A DNA stretch of 64,000 bases, from contig CAIIXF020000004.1 in assembly GCA_903813345.2 (NCBI GenBank), positions 11,383,196 to 11,447,195 on the forward strand, in the 5' to 3' direction. This document shows, piece by piece, positions 60,079 to 64,000 of this stretch. Made by a program: the position numbers and the translations under genes. The DNA comes from Owenia fusiformis (Eukaryota > Annelida > Polychaeta > Sabellida > Oweniidae). Each line of letters begins with the position of its first letter. Positions within the stretch are counted from its first letter, which is position 1. The notes below the pieces were generated by a model. The model saw nothing but the letters and a program-made list of their open reading frames with translations, was not told the origin of the DNA and ran no database searches.

Positions 60079-60860
60079 ACTCGACTTTCGCTCTCTCGTG
60101 CAAATATCAATATCACCCTTCGTCGATAAAAAAAGAAGTAAATAAATAAAAATACGTTATTGCGGAGGGATTTGATGTGGTGAATATCACAAGGATGATA
60201 TCAATATTTCCCGAGGGAACGCAGTGACCGATATCATATCCGAGGGATATTCCCCATATCATCCCGACGGGTGAATATCGACATTATACATTGTAGCATG
60301 GTCAAGACCCGGGGGTCAAGAGCAATATCTACCTCAAAAACCATCTGTTTGATGAGAAAACAATAATATAATTTTTGAAAAATTAACGTTACATGTGTTT
60401 CATATCATAACTGTCAAAACATAAAAATGTCGTTTGGAAATTAGCCTAATTTAAATAGATGACGCGAATGGGAAAAGAACCACAGAAAATCCCCAAAAGA
60501 TTTCCCCGGGCGGGATAATAGAATTAGCGGGATGATATCGATATCAAACCTGATATCACCCCGCTAATTCCAATATCATCCCTGATATAATCCCTATCCC
60601 AAATATGTGATTTATCACTTGGCGTTATATACTGTACCTGATATTGCTCTGACCAAACTGATAAATAGAGGTTATTTAATGGGAGGGATGGAGTATGAAT
60701 CTTATTTCGAGGGAAAATATATGATATTGACCAAAGAAAATATCATATTGACCGAGGGCGACAGCACGAGTGTTAATATGATATTTTCCGAGGCCAATAT
60801 CATATTTTCTCGAGGAAAAAATCATATTTTATCACGACTATCAATAACCTATTTATTCCA
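60079..60860. repeat. ATATC-rich palindromic repeat zone
   Basis: Dozens of ATATCA, GATATC and TGATAT words around CCGAGGG and CGAGGGCGACAGCACGAG motifs. A hairpin joins ATAAATAGAGGTTATT (60660-60676) to AATAACCTATTTATTCC (60845-60861). Probably two or more fold-back elements of one family; the 98-residue frame at 60607 is likely accidental. Confidence 0.5.
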
Positions 60861-61225
60861 TAGTATTTCTCTGAAACTTGTTTTGGATGTCGTCACCCAA
60901 TGATGGTGGCATTAAATGATACAATCTAATTTATCGAATGACATTTTCAACTTTTATTAACAAATTTTAAAATAGAAATAATTTATATTATTTATCCAAT
61001 TTTCGATTTTTGAGACAATTTATAGTTAATAAATTAATATTGTTAAACTGTTAATATGTATGAAATAATAAAACAAATATTGATTGGAATACACCCCCAG
61101 AAATATATACAGGTATTGCACTCAACATCATTCAATATTTGTATATTATTATATCACTGTCACATTCGGATCATAGTATACTATAATAACACAATATTAG
61201 TCTCCTGAAATTTTCTTATAGTTCT

Positions 61226-61283
61226 GATACGGAATTTTGGCTGATACGGGATCCAATACGGAATTTTGGCTGATACGTGATCT
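61226..61283. repeat. 29-bp tandem duplication
   Basis: GATACGGAATTTTGGCTGAT occurs at 61226 and, as AATACGG..., at 61255. Confidence 0.75.
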
Positions 61284-62520
61284 GATATGCGATTTTTTGA
61301 ATATCAATTCTATTCCCTGAACTATTTTCCCGGGGAAAACATGTTATTATTGAATAAAAAATGATGTTCCCTAAAGACATCCCATAAATACATTATATTA
61401 ACGATTATATTTAGCGTTGAAAACAAGAAGTGTCATTGGTTCTTCCCTAAACTGTAATAAAACTTCAGCTGGAATATTGAAGATGTTTAATAAAGTTTAT
61501 TTGATATTTTCAATTTGCCAGGTGTTATATTATCGACTAAGACACTTAACTTATAGGGGTCAATTTGGTTTTATTAAAGTCCCCATGTTAAGTTTGAATA
61601 TCTGGTTTTATCATTCGTTTACTATTTGTCATGACTTTAAGAGTTTTTTTAGAGATTTTTGAAAAAGAAATTGAAGAAACTGTCAGTTTTTAATATCTCA
61701 AATTTCCCGCCATTTTTCAAATAAAAGTTGAACTTTTTCAATCATCAAATATTCCATTAGTCGTCACGAAGACGGCTCGTTATCGTGATGGTGAGCTTCC
61801 CGCTTTTTTGTCATCGCGATTTCAGGAAAACCACTAATGGGATTTTCTCCAAACTTGCATACATGATAGAGGATGTCAAGTTCTAGAGTTAATTAACTTA
61901 ACAAGTAGTTTTTGAAAAAAATATATTTTTTTCTCAAATTCGTGAAGTGAACACGTTTTGACCATATCAAAACATTTTTGCGTGTTTTGCTAAACATGGC
62001 AAGCATATATATGGTTATAGCTACCATATGAGGAGAGAGATGGTTTGGCAAGGAATATTCCTTTAACTGTTTTTACCTTTGACCCAAACGTCTGCCGGGT
62101 GCGGGGGTCAATCCGACTTTTAAGAATCAATATTTCATGAATTTCAATTGTATTGGCATAAGTTCCAACTACCATAACTTTGCCCCTCTACCCCCTAATC
62201 ACCTTGGTTTTTACGCCAAAAAGTGTCTTATATCTGTTGCTCAAGGAAAATAACGGAGACAGAAAAACAATTTGCAAAAAGTACTGTCGAAAAACATCTA
62301 GAGGGAGGGGGGTCGAATTGATCCCCCTGCAGAATGTTAGGGTGTAAATTACTATTTTTGAAGATTGATAGATTTGAACTTTATATGTAGGACTATTCAA
62401 GACGGCATATTGAGAAGATGCATTAATGAAGCAGGTGATTCCCTTGACAACACATTTTATTAGAACCAATCAACAACAAGTCTAACAAACAACTGTTGCC
62501 AATGGTTATCGCAGATGCTG

Positions 62521-62527
62521 TATAAAA
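62521..62527 (+). promoter_or_regulatory. TATA box of the secreted-peptide gene
   Basis: TATAAAA, followed about 30 bp later by a short stretch ending in a consensus donor site (62580). The spacing fits a TATA-driven start at roughly 62545-62555. Confidence 0.5.
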
Positions 62528-62549
62528 CCGAACATTCATCTCACCCAAG

Positions 62550-62579
62550 CAGCTGTTAAGCAAGAAAGGAGAACGAAAG
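62550..62579 (+). other. Putative untranslated first exon
   Basis: Purine-rich stretch between the TATA box and the donor GAAAG^GTAAGAA at 62579/62580. It contains no ATG. The start coordinate is an estimate from the TATA position. It would splice to the acceptor at 63291, directly before the ATG of the signal-peptide exon. Confidence 0.4.
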
Positions 62580-63291
62580 GTAAGAACAACGACATCGGTG
62601 ATTCAAGATTGAGGTATGTGTATTGTTTAGAAGCAAATTAAATAACTTGAAATATGCAAACATATGCAGTCATTATCTATTACATGATATTTTTTTAATA
62701 ATAACGCCAATGACTGAACCGAGTAAATTGTGTTCTAATAACGAAATTTTTGAATGCATATTTTATTCAATCTATTTCTTATGTATATAATAACCTACTT
62801 CTCTGAATGAGACTCATTGACCTTGGTATTGCCTTAACGTGACACGGACTCATATTTTAGTCTGATTCTAAAAACTCTCAAGTATTAATTGTTAAAAAGC
62901 TTTTTTCCAAAATAAGTTGACCTACCATCGTTACTTCAAAATATGGACAATCAACAAGGAGGATTGGCTCCCGGAGTGCAACTTCGTTATTCTGTTTCAT
63001 ATATGGGCATGTCGTGATACAAAGTTCGAATTCAAACAACCGCCATTTTGTTCTCTTCGACATTTGAATCGTGCATTTCGGTCTTATTTCCAAACGAAAA
63101 ATTCCAAAACTCACAAGAAATGATCGAGATATTGGTTCGAATCTTTTGAACTGTTTATTTTGAATTTATAGTCGGTTATAATCTTAGAAAATAACGACAT
63201 TTCGACGTTTTCATTGTTGGAAAATATCGATCAGTGTCGATCCTGGGAGCCAATCCTCCTTGGACAATTAGTAAGTTTTTTTGTATATCAG
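62580..63291 (+). other. Putative 5' UTR intron
   Basis: Begins GTAAGAA and ends TATATCAG. It contains a 308-bp family I element at 62955-63262 whose right end lies about 29 bp before the acceptor AG, so only a short pyrimidine-rich segment separates the transposon from the splice site. Confidence 0.4.
62955..63262. mobile_element. Family I MITE, copy 1 (in the peptide-gene intron)
   Basis: The ends are inverted CAAGGAGGATTGGCTCCC. The flanks are 9-bp near-duplicates, GACAATCAA (62946-62954) and GACAATTAG (63263-63271). Duplications of 8-9 bp suggest Mutator-like or Merlin-type transposition; this is an inference. Confidence 0.75.
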
Positions 63292-63413
63292 ATGCAGTCA
63301 CTTTCGAGGATGTGCCTTGGCGTTGCAGTTGCATTAGTGTGTAGCGTATTAACAGAAGGAAGATCGCTACCAAAGGGCTCTGTGGACGATCGCATAGCAA
63401 ACCTCTTTAGGAG
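63292..63413 (+). CDS. Secreted peptide or small secreted protein, signal-peptide exon (partial gene)
   Basis: The exon starts exactly at ATG after a TATATCAG acceptor and ends at GAG^GTAAGA, giving 40 residues plus 2 nt. Residues 1-23 form a clear signal peptide (hydrophobic core CLGVAVALVCSVL), with likely cleavage after TEG. The remainder, RSLPKGSVDDRIANLFR, ends in R followed by a split codon AG+N (R or S), so a dibasic RR at the exon junction is possible. A TATA promoter, an untranslated first exon and a separate signal-peptide exon are typical of neuropeptide and hormone precursors, but I do not recognise the family. Antimicrobial peptides or other secreted proteins are equally open. 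The rest of the gene lies beyond 64000 or in small exons not seen. Confidence 0.6.
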
Positions 63414-64000
63414 GTAAGAAAACAAAGCTTGTATTCTCGAATGCAACTTTCGGTTAGCAACTACCGATTCATGAAAAACATTTAAAAATAAATCAGGCAA
63501 ACCGAGGTGGCAGAACATTTATTTTCTCAAAACTAGCAATGGTAAATGCAATTTACTAATAGCCAGTTATTGTTTACATACTGTACCTCAAGTTATTGTG
63601 TAATATTTTGATGCGTATATATTCACTATTTTGTAACTCCATGCATATTTAGATGAAACAAATGACTTAAAATAGCCATGAAATGGAAAGAAATTGGGAG
63701 AGGGGAGACAAATAAAATCATTTCTCCAAAAATAATAAAGATATGGTAATAGGGACAACTGTCCCTACCTTCCCTTAAGCCGTGGAAGATATCGTTGAAC
63801 CGTGGCAACAAATTATCATACTCCATAGTTACCATGTCATAGGGCTATTTAGTTCATATATCAATGTATAACGTTAACTATAAAGTAGTTTATTCGATAA
63901 AAAAAACTAAAAATATCGAAATCGACACTCCTCGTCCGCCATCTTTGATGCGACGCTTGATACTGACCAGTGAAGAGGCAAATTAAAGTTAAATGGGAAA
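63414..64000 (+). other. Intron 2 of the secreted-peptide gene (partial)
   Basis: Begins with GTAAGA. I found no convincing next exon before the window ends; open frames here are short and unlike known proteins. Confidence 0.4.

Noticed and set aside
61750-61845. Inverted CCATTAGT/ACTAATGG pair as a possible MITE
   Set aside because: Only about 8 bp match and no duplication or second copy was found.

Overview
This is eukaryotic, AT-rich genomic DNA, most likely from a marine invertebrate metazoan (hemichordate, other invertebrate deuterostome or lophotrochozoan; the window alone does not settle which). The reasons are large introns with GT/AG splice sites, a metazoan-only gene (glypican), and a crowd of small DNA transposons with terminal inverted repeats (TIRs). 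No bacterial-style gene layout is present.

Layout. About 1-51.8 kb is one gene on the minus strand: a glypican of the GPC3/GPC5 (Dally-like) type. Four coding exons are placed by splice sites and matching phases: 51741-51567 (signal peptide), 51135-50971, 29706-29003 (large cysteine-rich core) and 26577-26339. They give 427 continuous residues with all 14 expected cysteines. The C-terminal exons (heparan-sulfate attachment, GPI signal) were not found and probably lie beyond position 1. Intron 2 is about 21 kb and the partial intron 4 exceeds 26 kb. These introns carry about 36 copies, in both orientations, of an unclassified ~165-bp dispersed repeat ('family A'), several other short families, tandem repeats and a promoter-like island at 35.4-35.7 kb.

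About 52-62.5 kb is intergenic and packed with transposons, but holds no family A copy that I could see. Its centre is a PIF/Harbinger DNA transposon (54321-59003) with ~320-bp TIRs. Its transposase can be read across three exons on the minus strand with the DDE residues present. That gene has been broken by two separate nested insertions, a 414-bp palindromic element with TTAA duplications and an 1148-bp element with 24-bp TIRs and ACAT duplications, and by a frameshift. A 1085-bp fold-back element with TA duplications, hAT-like elements with 5-bp duplications, and other fold-back elements flank it.

About 62.5-63.4 kb holds the start of a second gene on the plus strand: a TATA box, a short untranslated first exon, and a coding exon for a signal peptide plus a short pro-region ending at a donor site. 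It looks like a small secreted protein or peptide precursor that runs off the window. Most other open frames are chance frames or transposon shadows.
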